Below are positions 1 through 6,789 of a DNA stretch of 64,000 bases, piece after piece. The position numbers were made by a program, and so were the translations under genes. This DNA comes from JBBEAM01 sp942491105 (GTDB lineage Bacteria > Pseudomonadota > Alphaproteobacteria > Kiloniellales > DSM-21159). Every line of letters begins with the position of its first letter. The first letter of the stretch is position 1. Location of the stretch: NCBI GenBank assembly GCA_942491105.1, contig CALNZX010000005.1, positions 124,001 through 188,000 of the forward strand. The letters run 5' to 3'. The notes beneath the pieces are model-generated. The model was not told the origin of the DNA, made no database searches, and saw only the letters and a program-made list of their open reading frames with translations.

Positions 1-158
1 TTGGCGTCGCGCTCGTGTCCCAGCTCCAATAGCGCATTGGCCAGGCGGTTGGCCCCGCGGTCGAGCTCGCGGTAGCTCAGGCTGCGGCCATCGCACTGGA
101 TTGCCGGCTTCTCAGGAAAGCGGTGCGCGGATCTGCGGAGCATATCTCCAGTCAGCAC
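1..158 (-). CDS. Acyl-CoA synthetase / AMP-dependent ligase, N-terminus only (partial)
   Basis: Only the first 52 or so residues lie in the window; the rest continues beyond position 1. The visible part has the usual opening of the ANL adenylating family: LRRSAHRFPEKPAI, then LSYRELDRGANRLANAL. Such enzymes activate a carboxylic acid to its CoA thioester. The GTG start at 158 is preferred because AAAGGAGA lies seven bases upstream; an ATG at 143 is the alternative. The gene diverges from iclR and shares its promoter region, so it is probably the activating enzyme of the neighbouring beta-oxidation-like pathway. The substrate cannot be read from this fragment. Confidence 0.75.
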   Translation of the reverse strand, partial: MLTGDMLRRSAHRFPEKPAIQCDGRSLSYRELDRGANRLANALLELGHERDA

Positions 159-231
159 GGTGTATCTCCTTTCACGCTGCGAAAGCTGTTCTGCCAGATA
201 CCGGCAGGGATACTGCGCAGGCCTGGGTATC

Positions 232-276
232 TTGACAATTCCAATATGCGAAAATAACGTCCGCTATGCGGAAATA
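232..276 (+). promoter_or_regulatory. iclR promoter overlapped by two IclR-like operators
   Basis: A perfect -35 box TTGACA lies at 232-237 and a weak -10 (TAACGT) at 255-260, with a 17-base spacer. Two operator-like sites overlap it. Site 1 (238-254) is degenerate: left arm ATTCCAA, centre TAT, right arm GCGAAAA. Site 2 (258-274) is better: left arm CGTCCGC, centre TAT, right arm GCGGAAA. Their centres are 20 bp apart, about two helical turns. Right-hand half-sites TATGCGAAAATA (245-256) and TATGCGGAAATA (265-276) repeat in tandem. The placement suggests autorepression by the downstream IclR protein and control of the divergent ligase. Confidence 0.55.
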
Positions 277-294
277 CAGATTGGATGGTGGCTG

Positions 295-1050
295 GTGCCC
301 GATGACAGGCAATTCGTAACCTCTCTTGAGCGCGGGCTCAAGATTTTGCAGGTCTTTTCGCGCTCTTCCGGCGGGCTTTCCAACGGCGACCTGGCCGAGC
401 AGACGGGGCTTGCCCGCTCGACCATCAGCCGTCTGGTCCACACCCTGCGCGCCTTGGGCTATCTCAGCCTGGATCCGGTCAGCCGGCGCTATTTCCTGAA
501 GCCGAAGGTTCTGACCCTGGGCTATTCGGTATTGAGCGAAACCACGCTGTTGCAGCGCACCCGCCCGGCGCTGCAGAGGCTCGCCGAGGTGACCGGCGAA
601 ACCGCGGCGCTCGCGGTGCGCGACGGCCTGCATGCCACCTTTCTCGACTGCGCGCGGGGCCGCAACATGCTGGCCGTGCAGATGGAGGTCGGCGCGCGGC
701 TGCCGCTCGCGTCCTCGGCATCGGGCCTGGCGCTGCTCAAGGCCTCTCCCGAAGCGGAGCGCAGGCGCACGGTGTCGCGGCTGCGCGCGAACATGACCCA
801 GCAGGGAGTCGATCACGGCCCTTTCAAGGAGCGTCTGGACAGCGCCATGAGCAGCGACATCATCGTGGTGCGCGATGCCTGGCACAAAGGCATCGGCGGT
901 CTGGCCGCCGCCGTGCGCTTCGGCGAGACTCTCGGTGCGATCACCATCGCGGTCTCGACCGCCGTCGTGTCCGAGACGGCGATGCGCGACGACATCGGGC
1001 AATACCTGCTCGATACCATTCGCGATTTTCAGCTCGAGCTGGTGCAGTAG
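295..1050 (+). CDS. IclR-family transcriptional regulator
   Basis: 251-residue regulator with the two-domain IclR layout: an N-terminal winged helix-turn-helix (about residues 5-65, with TSLERGLKILQVF and TGLARSTISRLVHTLRALGY) followed by an effector domain (about 80-250). A longer open frame begins at 160, but it would cover the promoter and operators. The GTG at 295 gives the family's usual short lead before the first helix. The gene diverges from an acyl-CoA ligase and faces the catabolic genes to the right. Related palindromes at 258-274, 4248-4268 and 9801-9817 suggest that it controls the ligase, the SDR-hydratase-dehydrogenase unit and the TRAP importer. The effector is probably the pathway substrate or its CoA ester (inference). 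Confidence 0.85.
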   Translation: MPDDRQFVTSLERGLKILQVFSRSSGGLSNGDLAEQTGLARSTISRLVHTLRALGYLSLDPVSRRYFLKPKVLTLGYSVLSETTLLQRTRPALQRLAEVTGETAALAVRDGLHATFLDCARGRNMLAVQMEVGARLPLASSASGLALLKASPEAERRRTVSRLRANMTQQGVDHGPFKERLDSAMSSDIIVVRDAWHKGIGGLAAAVRFGETLGAITIAVSTAVVSETAMRDDIGQYLLDTIRDFQLELVQ

Positions 1051-1053
1051 GGG

Positions 1054-1080
1054 GCGCCGGAAACAAGGGCGTTTCGGCGC
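1054..1080. terminator. Hairpin between convergent iclR and dehydrogenase genes
   Basis: Arm GCGCCGGAAAC (1054-1064) pairs with GTTTCGGCGC (1071-1080) apart from one bulged G, around a six-base loop. It fills the 35-bp gap between two convergent stop codons. There is no U-tract on either strand, so it is at most an imperfect bidirectional terminator or a 3'-end stabiliser. Confidence 0.4.
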
Positions 1081-1085
1081 GGCTG

Positions 1086-2567
1086 TCATGCCGCCTGCAG
1101 GGCGGAGAGACCGAGCTGCGCGCGCCGCCGCAGCCATAGGCTCGGCCGATAGCGATCGTCGCCGGTGATCTGCTGCATCCGGCAGAGAATCTCGTGCACC
1201 TGGGCGGCGCCGAGGGCGTCGCAAAGCTGCAGCGGCCCCTGCGGATAGTTGAGGCCCAGGCGCATGGCGGTGTCGATATCGCCGGGCGTGGCCAGCCCGA
1301 TCTGCGCCATCTCGCAGCCCAGGTTGACGACCATGGCGGCGATGCGCTGTCCGATGAAACCGGGAGAATCCTGAATCGCGGTGACCGCCCGTCCGGCCGC
1401 CTGACACAGCGCCGCGACCGCGGCGCGGGCCTCTCCGTTGGCGCCGGGCGCGGTCATCATGGTGACGCGCGCGGCGGTTTCTCCCAAGGGGTCGATGGCA
1501 ACCAAGCGCCGGAAATCCAAGTTGCGCGCGCTGGCCAAGGTCGCGGTGTCATAGCCGAGCGGCGCCGCCAGGATCGGGCTTGCGCCATCGTCCTCGAGGA
1601 GGGTCTCGACGCCGGCTTGGGTGCAAAGGGCCTGCAGCAGGGGGCTGTCGTCGGCGAGTACGACGCGCGCGGGCAGCGCGCCGGCTTCCACGGGGGTGAG
1701 CTCGGCTTTCGCGCCGTCATCGCCGTAGTCGTAGAAGCCAATCCCGGTCTTGCGGCCCAGACGCCCGGATTCCTGCTGCAGCGCGTGCTGCGGCCGGGTC
1801 CGTAGTCTGGGGTCGTAGCCGAAGGCGCGGTGAATGATCTGGGTAACGGGATAATTGACGTCGATACCTGTCAGATCCATCAGCTCGAAGGGACCCATGC
1901 GAAAGCCCCAGCAGTCGCGCATCACGGCGTCGATATCCGCAGGAGCCGCGACCGTTTCGGAAAGCACCGCCAGGCCCTCGGTCGGGTAGGCACGGCCGCC
2001 GAGATTGACGAGAAAGCCCGGCGAGTCCTTGACCGTGACCGGGGTGCGGCCCATCCGCTCGGCGAGCGCCGTCAGCTGCGCGAGCGTTTGCGGTGCGGTC
2101 GCCGGCCCGGCGATCACCTCGACCAGTTTCATCACGGGCACGGGATTGAAGAAATGCATTCCGGCGATGCGCCCGGGATGGGCGCGTTCGCGCGCGACGC
2201 TGGCGATCGGCAGCGACGAGGTGTTGGTCGCCAAGATAGCGTCCGCGCGCAGGTGCTTTTCCAGTTCCTCGAAGACCGCGCGCTTGGCGTCGAGGTTTTC
2301 GACGATGGCCTCGACGACGACATCGCAATCTGCGAGTTCGGAGAGACTGGCGGCGCCGCTCAGCCGCGCCTTCGCGGCCGCGGTGGCCTCGGCGTCGAGG
2401 CGGCCCTTCTCTTCCAGGCGCTCAAGCCGCTGCGCGACCTTGGCGCAGGCATCGGAAACGGCCTCGGAGCGGGCGTCGTAGAGCGCCACGTCAAGACCGC
2501 CCGTAACGGCGACCTGGGCGATGCCCTGTCCCATGACACCCGCGCCGACGATTCCGATTTTCTTCAT
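1086..2567 (-). CDS. 3-hydroxyacyl-CoA dehydrogenase, PaaH-like
   Basis: 493 residues. It oxidises an L-3-hydroxyacyl-CoA to the 3-oxoacyl-CoA with NAD+. Residues 1-185 form the NAD-binding domain with GAGVMG at 8-13. The catalytic His-Glu dyad is visible in HFFNPVPVMKLVEVI as H138 and E150. Two C-terminal 3HCDH domains follow, the first with DSPGFLVNLGGRAYPTEGLA and the second with DSPGFIGQRIAAMVVNLGCE. Double C-terminal domains without a hydratase domain match the PaaH/PaaC type of about 475-510 residues. The ATG at 2567 (MKKIGIVGAG) is chosen from the family start, since no good ribosome site is near. It is the last gene of a unit with the enoyl-CoA hydratase and SDR. Confidence 0.9.
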   Translation of the reverse strand: MKKIGIVGAGVMGQGIAQVAVTGGLDVALYDARSEAVSDACAKVAQRLERLEEKGRLDAEATAAAKARLSGAASLSELADCDVVVEAIVENLDAKRAVFEELEKHLRADAILATNTSSLPIASVARERAHPGRIAGMHFFNPVPVMKLVEVIAGPATAPQTLAQLTALAERMGRTPVTVKDSPGFLVNLGGRAYPTEGLAVLSETVAAPADIDAVMRDCWGFRMGPFELMDLTGIDVNYPVTQIIHRAFGYDPRLRTRPQHALQQESGRLGRKTGIGFYDYGDDGAKAELTPVEAGALPARVVLADDSPLLQALCTQAGVETLLEDDGASPILAAPLGYDTATLASARNLDFRRLVAIDPLGETAARVTMMTAPGANGEARAAVAALCQAAGRAVTAIQDSPGFIGQRIAAMVVNLGCEMAQIGLATPGDIDTAMRLGLNYPQGPLQLCDALGAAQVHEILCRMQQITGDDRYRPSLWLRRRAQLGLSALQAA

Positions 2568-2602
2568 TTCATTCACGATGGACTCACATTTCCTAGGGTT
2601 GA

Positions 2603-3367
2603 TCAGCGGCCTTGAAAGCGGGGGCTGCGTTTCTCGAGAAACGCGGTCATGCCTTCGTTCTTGTCTTCGGTGCCAAAGAGGAACTGACAGGCGCGGCGTT
2701 CGTACTGCAGCGCCTGGTCGAGCGGCGCGTTGTCGGCCATCCGGATCGCTTCCTTGACGAAGCGGACGGACAAGGGCGGCAACGCCGCGATTTCCTCGGC
2801 AATGGCCAGGGCCTCGGTTTCGACGGCGTCGTCGGGGGCGAGGCAGGATACCAGACCCATTTCGAGCGCCGTTTGGGCGTCGAACATCCGGCCCGTCAGC
2901 AGATAGAGACCGGCCCGGAACTTGCCGATGGCGCGGGTGACCCGCTGGGTGCCGCCGCCCCCCGGCATGATCCCGACCTTGGGTTCGGGCTGCCCGAACT
3001 TGGCATCCTCCGCGGCGACGATGATGTCGCAGTGCATCGCCAGCTCGCAGCCGCCGCCCAGGGCATAGCCGCGCACCGCGGCGATCAGGGGCTTGGGGAA
3101 GCGGGCGATCTGGTCCCAGGTCTCCCCGCTCTGCCAGGCCCACATGCCGATGGCGTCGGTTTCGGCCATCTCGCCGATATCGGCGCCGGCGGCGAAGGCC
3201 TTCGCGCTTCCCGCCAGAATGACGGCGCGCACCGCGTCCTCGGCGGCCAGCTGATCGAGAAGTGCGGCCATTTGGCGCCGGATGTCGATGTTCAGCTTGT
3301 TGCGCGCCGCGGCGTTCTCGTAGCGCAAAACCGCCACGGCTTCAGATGGCCGCTCCACCACCAGCAT
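2603..3367 (-). CDS. Enoyl-CoA hydratase / crotonase family
   Basis: 254 residues, full length for a crotonase. It adds water across the 2,3 double bond of an enoyl-CoA. Both catalytic glutamates of the rat hydratase have equivalents: E108 in YALGGGCELAMHCD and E128 in FGQPEPKVGIMPGGGGTQR, the correct 20 residues apart. The oxyanion-hole segment FAAGADIGEM is at about 58-67. The ATG at 3367 is preceded by AGGAGG at eight bases, an excellent site. It sits between an SDR and the 3-hydroxyacyl-CoA dehydrogenase, so hydration and oxidation steps are encoded side by side. Confidence 0.92.
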   Translation of the reverse strand: MLVVERPSEAVAVLRYENAAARNKLNIDIRRQMAALLDQLAAEDAVRAVILAGSAKAFAAGADIGEMAETDAIGMWAWQSGETWDQIARFPKPLIAAVRGYALGGGCELAMHCDIIVAAEDAKFGQPEPKVGIMPGGGGTQRVTRAIGKFRAGLYLLTGRMFDAQTALEMGLVSCLAPDDAVETEALAIAEEIAALPPLSVRFVKEAIRMADNAPLDQALQYERRACQFLFGTEDKNEGMTAFLEKRSPRFQGR

Positions 3368-3393
3368 GGCCGTACCTCCTTGACGTCGAGAGT

Positions 3394-4176
3394 TTAAAAA
3401 AGACCGCGGATGAGCCCGCCGTCGACGGCGATATTCTGCGCCGTTATGTAGCCGGCGTGGCGCGAGCAGAGAAAGGCGCAGGCCGGACCGAAATCCTCCG
3501 CCAGCCCGAGCCGTTCGGCCGGTACGGAGACCGCCATCGCCGCTTTGACCTCTTCCTCGCTGCTGCCGTCCTTGGCCATGCGGGCCTTGATCACCCGCTC
3601 CAGGGCGCCGGTGTCCATCAGGCCGGGCAGCAGGTTGTTGACCGTAACGCCGCGGTTGACGACCTCGCGCGCCAGGGTCGACATCGCGCCGTGCAGCGCG
3701 GCCCGCACGCTGTTGGCCAGGGCCATGTTGGGATAGGGCTGCTTGGCGGCGAAGGAGGTGATGTTGACGATCCGCCCGAAGCGGTTTTCCAGCATCGCGG
3801 GCAGCAGGGCTTGGGCGACTTCGATGTGCGCCAGCATGTTGACTTCGAAGGCCGCGCGCCAATCCTCGAGCGCTTGCTCCGTGAATTCGCCGGGCGGCGG
3901 ACCGCCGGCGTTGGTGACGAGAATGGAAATGGTGCCGCCCAGCGCGTCCTGCGCGCCTTCGACAATGGCCTTGCGCGCCGCGGGATTCGACAGGTCGCCT
4001 TGGATGAAGCGCGCCTGCGCGCCGAGTGCCTGGGCGGCGGCTTCCCCGCCGGCGCGATCGCGCCCGACCAGGGCGACGCTGACGCCGTCCTGAGCGAGAT
4101 AACGGGCGCAGGAATACCCGAGCCCTTTAGTGCCTCCGAGGACGAGTGCGCGCTCGCCAGCTATGCCGAGATCCAA
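3394..4176 (-). CDS. Short-chain dehydrogenase/reductase lacking the canonical YxxxK
   Basis: 260 residues with an SDR Rossmann fold: LVLGGTKGLG (11-20) for the cofactor and TNAGGPPPG (88-96). The active-site Ser is present as S141 in IVNITSFAAKQP. Thirteen residues later, where Tyr is expected, the sequence reads ANSVR (154-158), so Tyr is Ala and Lys is Arg. The KQP...LANSVR pattern is shared by a known divergent SDR subgroup, so this looks like a real variant rather than decay. It leads a unit with the hydratase and dehydrogenase and has a perfect IclR-like palindrome about 70 bases upstream. Reductase activity is uncertain; it may act as a lyase, isomerase or thioester enzyme. Confidence 0.8.
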   Translation of the reverse strand: MDLGIAGERALVLGGTKGLGYSCARYLAQDGVSVALVGRDRAGGEAAAQALGAQARFIQGDLSNPAARKAIVEGAQDALGGTISILVTNAGGPPPGEFTEQALEDWRAAFEVNMLAHIEVAQALLPAMLENRFGRIVNITSFAAKQPYPNMALANSVRAALHGAMSTLAREVVNRGVTVNNLLPGLMDTGALERVIKARMAKDGSSEEEVKAAMAVSVPAERLGLAEDFGPACAFLCSRHAGYITAQNIAVDGGLIRGLF

Positions 4177-4247
4177 TGAGACTCTCCCATTTCAAACCAG
4201 CGCGCATCGTCCTCGTCCGCACTTCCTAGGTCAAGCTCTGCGGGCAA

Positions 4248-4268
4248 CTATTCCGCATAGCGGAATAG
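4248..4268. promoter_or_regulatory. Perfect IclR-type palindrome upstream of the SDR gene
   Basis: Left arm CTATTCCGC (4248-4256), spacer ATA, right arm GCGGAATAG (4260-4268): nine perfectly matched base pairs. The core TTCCGC-N3-GCGGAA matches the sites at 258-274 and 9801-9817. It lies between the SDR start (4176) and the stop of the upstream hydrolase (4269). A leftward TTGACC (4234-4229) is a possible -35 for an internal promoter. The IclR encoded at 295 is the natural candidate ligand. Confidence 0.65.
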
Positions 4269-5147
4269 CTAGGCGACCGGATTCTGCAGGCTGCCAAGCC
4301 GGTCGATGGTCACGGTGACCGTATCTCCCGGGACCAGATACTTGGGCGGCGTGAAGCCGATACCGACGCCCGGAGGCGTTCCGGTCGCGATCATATCCCC
4401 GGGCAGCAAGGTAATCCGCTCGGAGATCGCGGAGATCAGCGTCGGAACGTCGAAGATCAAATCGGCAAGCTTGGCTTCCTGGCGCAGCTCGCCATTAACC
4501 TCGGTGCGCAGGGTCAGGGCATCGAGAGGGCCGACCTCGTCCGCGGTCATGAGCCAGGGGCCCAGGGGGCAGAACCCGTCCATGCCCTTGCCCAGTACCC
4601 ACTGGCTGTGGCGCTTCTGAAGCTCGCGCGAGGTGACGTCGTTGGCGATCAGATAGCCGAAGACATGCTGCAGCGCGTCCTGCTTGGAAATATTCCGGCC
4701 GCCCTTGCCGATCACCACGGTAAGCTCGCCTTCGTAGTCGACGGACTCGGTGGGGTCGGAGCTGGCGGGGATCGGTTGATCCGGGCCGATCACCGAGGTC
4801 GTGGCCTTGGTGAAGATGATCGGGAATTCCGGCACGGCGCCGCCGCTTTTATTGTCGAAGCCGCTGCGATGGAACTCATGCGCGTGCTCGAAGTAGTTCT
4901 TGCCGGCGCAAAAGATGTCGCGCACGGGATTCAGGATCGGGGAGAGCAGGGTGGCGCCCTCGACGACCGGCAGGCTGCCGCTGTCCAATTTCTCCTGCAG
5001 CCTGGGCAGCAGCGTCTCCGCGCCGGCTATCAGTGCATTCATATCGTCGCCAAGTCCGGCCTCGCCCGAGGCGTCTCTGACGCGCTCCTCGGAATCCAGG
5101 CATCCAATCGCCGTGCGACCCTGTGCCTCGAAGGTCACGAGTCTCAT
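4269..5147 (-). CDS. Fumarylacetoacetate hydrolase (FAH) family protein
   Basis: 292 residues, typical of the FAH family, which hydrolyses or isomerises C-C bonds in 2-oxo acids such as acylpyruvates or 2-oxopent-4-enoate-like compounds, using Mg2+ or Mn2+. The metal-binding motif VDYEGEL supplies E139 and E141, and D170 in LIANDVTSRELQ is the third ligand. The C-terminal TGTPPGVGIGF loop is also present. A strong site (AGGAGA, six bases from ATG 5147) fixes the start. It lies downstream of the OsmC and RidA genes in the same direction and points to cleavage of a ring-opened or oxo-acid intermediate. The exact reaction cannot be assigned. Confidence 0.85.
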   Translation of the reverse strand: MRLVTFEAQGRTAIGCLDSEERVRDASGEAGLGDDMNALIAGAETLLPRLQEKLDSGSLPVVEGATLLSPILNPVRDIFCAGKNYFEHAHEFHRSGFDNKSGGAVPEFPIIFTKATTSVIGPDQPIPASSDPTESVDYEGELTVVIGKGGRNISKQDALQHVFGYLIANDVTSRELQKRHSQWVLGKGMDGFCPLGPWLMTADEVGPLDALTLRTEVNGELRQEAKLADLIFDVPTLISAISERITLLPGDMIATGTPPGVGIGFTPPKYLVPGDTVTVTIDRLGSLQNPVA

Positions 5148-5180
5148 GCTGCTTCTCCTTAATTTCTGGGGTCTTCGAAT

Positions 5181-5219
5181 GCCGCGTTCGCGTGATCCAA
5201 CGGGATCGGCGAACGCGGC
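5181..5219. repeat. Long perfect hairpin between osmC-like and FAH genes
   Basis: Outer arms GCCGCGTTCGC (5181-5191) and GCGAACGCGGC (5209-5219) pair perfectly. An inner stem GATCC (5194-5198) / GGATC (5203-5207) closes a four-base AACG loop. It sits in the 102-bp gap of a co-directional leftward unit. Neither side has a U-tract, so an mRNA processing or stabilising element, or a partial terminator, is more likely than a full terminator. An adjacent CGTTAACG palindrome lies at 5221-5228. Confidence 0.55.
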
Positions 5220-5249
5220 TCGTTAACGAATTTACGGAATGAAAGGGCC

Positions 5250-5756
5250 TTACGCCTCGGCTTTGGGCCGCTTGCTCCACTGCACGTCCATTTCAACCTG
5301 AGCGGCTTTGAAGAGGTTCATCACCGGGCAGCGGAGCTCGACATTCTTAACCAGTTGATTGAAGCGCTTATCGTCCTCGTCCGTATAGACGACGATGGAA
5401 AGCTCCAGGGTTTCGAAGTAGGGACGGATACCCCGCACCCCCTCGGACCCGCGGATATCGATCTGGCTGGAGCACTCGAGCTCGACCTTTGCGTAATCGA
5501 AGCCCATGGCGTCGGCGACACGATTGAGAATCGCAGCGTCGCAGCCGAGCAGGGACGCCAGCGTCGTCTCCAGCGGGGTCGGGGCGGTGTTCGAACCGCC
5601 GAGCGTATCGGGCTCGTCGGTAGCAAGGATCGGGTAGTCGCGAATCTGGCACTCGGTGCGGCTGGTCGCCATGTTGACGGCCTTGACGCTGCGGATGCCG
5701 ATCTTCTTGGTTTCCGGATCGATGCTGGGAGGCAGAATGGTACTGTCTGTGGTCAT
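5250..5756 (-). CDS. OsmC family protein, downstream paralogue
   Basis: 168 residues, about 80 percent identical by eye to the protein encoded immediately upstream (5802-6308). OsmC/Ohr proteins are dimeric thiol peroxidases or related binding proteins. The two family cysteines are present: C72 in LLGCDAAILNRV and C143 in LRCPVMNLFK. The N-terminal third is longer than in classic OsmC (about 140 residues). Position within a catabolic unit suggests detoxification of a reactive or peroxide intermediate, or capture of a thiol adduct, rather than general stress defence (inference). Confidence 0.8.
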   Translation of the reverse strand: MTTDSTILPPSIDPETKKIGIRSVKAVNMATSRTECQIRDYPILATDEPDTLGGSNTAPTPLETTLASLLGCDAAILNRVADAMGFDYAKVELECSSQIDIRGSEGVRGIRPYFETLELSIVVYTDEDDKRFNQLVKNVELRCPVMNLFKAAQVEMDVQWSKRPKAEA

Positions 5757-5801
5757 TGCATCTCGTCCCTCGAGTCCCTTTTCTGAGGAATTGCGGCGCG
5801 C

Positions 5802-6308
5802 TCAGGCCTCGGCTTTGGGCCGCTTGGTCCAGGTCACGTTCATCTCGACCTGCGCCGCCCTGAAGAGATTCATCACGGGGCAGCGGAACTCGACGTTCTT
5901 CTGGAGTTGATCGAAACGCTTATCGTCCTCGTCCGTATAGACGACGATGGATAGGTCCAGGGTTTCGAAGTAGGGGCGAATGCCCGGTACACCCTTGGGC
6001 CCACGGATATCGATCTGGCTGGAGCAATCGAGCTCGACCTTCGCGTAGTCGAAACCCATGGCATTGGCGACGCCGTTGATGATGACGCCGTCGCAGCCAA
6101 CCAGGGAAACCAGCGCCGTTTCCAGCGGGCTCGGCGCGGAGTTGGTGCCGCCGAGCGTATCGGGCTCATCGGTCACGACGGTCGGGAAGTCGCGGACCTG
6201 GCACTCGGTGCGGGTGCCGGCCATGTTAACGGCCTTGACGCTGCGAATGCCGAGCTTCTTGGTCTTCGGGTCGATGCTGGGAGGTAGAATCGTGCTGTCG
6301 GTGGTCAT
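5802..6308 (-). CDS. OsmC family protein, upstream paralogue
   Basis: 168 residues with the same length and ends (MTTDSTILPPSIDP at the start, KRPKAEA at the end) as the adjacent copy; I count roughly 32 differences. Both family cysteines are kept: C72 in LVGCDGVIINGV and C143 in FRCPVMNLFR. Differences cluster around residues 41-82, next to the first cysteine, which may change the binding pocket. The two genes are a tandem duplication separated by 45 bp. RidA lies just upstream and an FAH-family gene downstream in the same direction. Confidence 0.8.
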   Translation of the reverse strand: MTTDSTILPPSIDPKTKKLGIRSVKAVNMAGTRTECQVRDFPTVVTDEPDTLGGTNSAPSPLETALVSLVGCDGVIINGVANAMGFDYAKVELDCSSQIDIRGPKGVPGIRPYFETLDLSIVVYTDEDDKRFDQLQKNVEFRCPVMNLFRAAQVEMNVTWTKRPKAEA

Positions 6309-6335
6309 TACTTTCAGTTCCTCGATTTTCTTGAC

Positions 6336-6764
6336 TTACTTCGGAATCGCCGCGACGCCATCGACCTCGATCAGCATGTCCGTATGGGCCAGCTCCGGGA
6401 CGCGCAGCAGGGTGCGCGCCGGCGGATTCTCGTGGCTGAACAGAGAGTAGGAGATCTCGTTCAGCACGTTCTGTTCCGTCATGTCGGTCAGATAGATGGT
6501 CAGGAAGATGACGTTCTCGAACCCGCCGCCGGCAGCCTCGAGGATCTGCTTCATGTGCTCGAAGGTGCGCTCGGTCTGCTCGCGCATGTCGCCCTTCAGC
6601 CACTCCTTTTCCTCCACCGGGTCGTGGGGGTGCTTGTGATAGATCGGAATGGTGCAGCAGCCGGACATGAACAGAAGACGGCAGTCATCGACCAGGAACC
6701 CGCCGGAAAAGGGGCTCTTGTATTCCGGTTTCATGGGGATGTGATGGATTGGCTTTATGGCCAT
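6336..6764 (-). CDS. RidA (YjgF/YER057c/UK114) family protein
   Basis: 142 residues from the ATG at 6764, chosen because AAGGAAA lies six bases upstream; a GTG/ATG seven codons further out has no such site. RidA proteins hydrolyse reactive enamine/imine intermediates. The conserved C-terminal Arg is in NPPARTLLRV and the Glu in MLIEVDGVAAIPK. An insertion rich in His and charged residues (HKHPHDPVEEKEWLKG, about 43-58) makes it longer than typical RidA of about 128 residues. It sits between the TRAP genes and the osmC pair and probably serves the same catabolic pathway. Confidence 0.82.
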   Translation of the reverse strand: MAIKPIHHIPMKPEYKSPFSGGFLVDDCRLLFMSGCCTIPIYHKHPHDPVEEKEWLKGDMREQTERTFEHMKQILEAAGGGFENVIFLTIYLTDMTEQNVLNEISYSLFSHENPPARTLLRVPELAHTDMLIEVDGVAAIPK

Positions 6765-6789
6765 TGGCGTTTCCTTCCTAACCAAGTGT

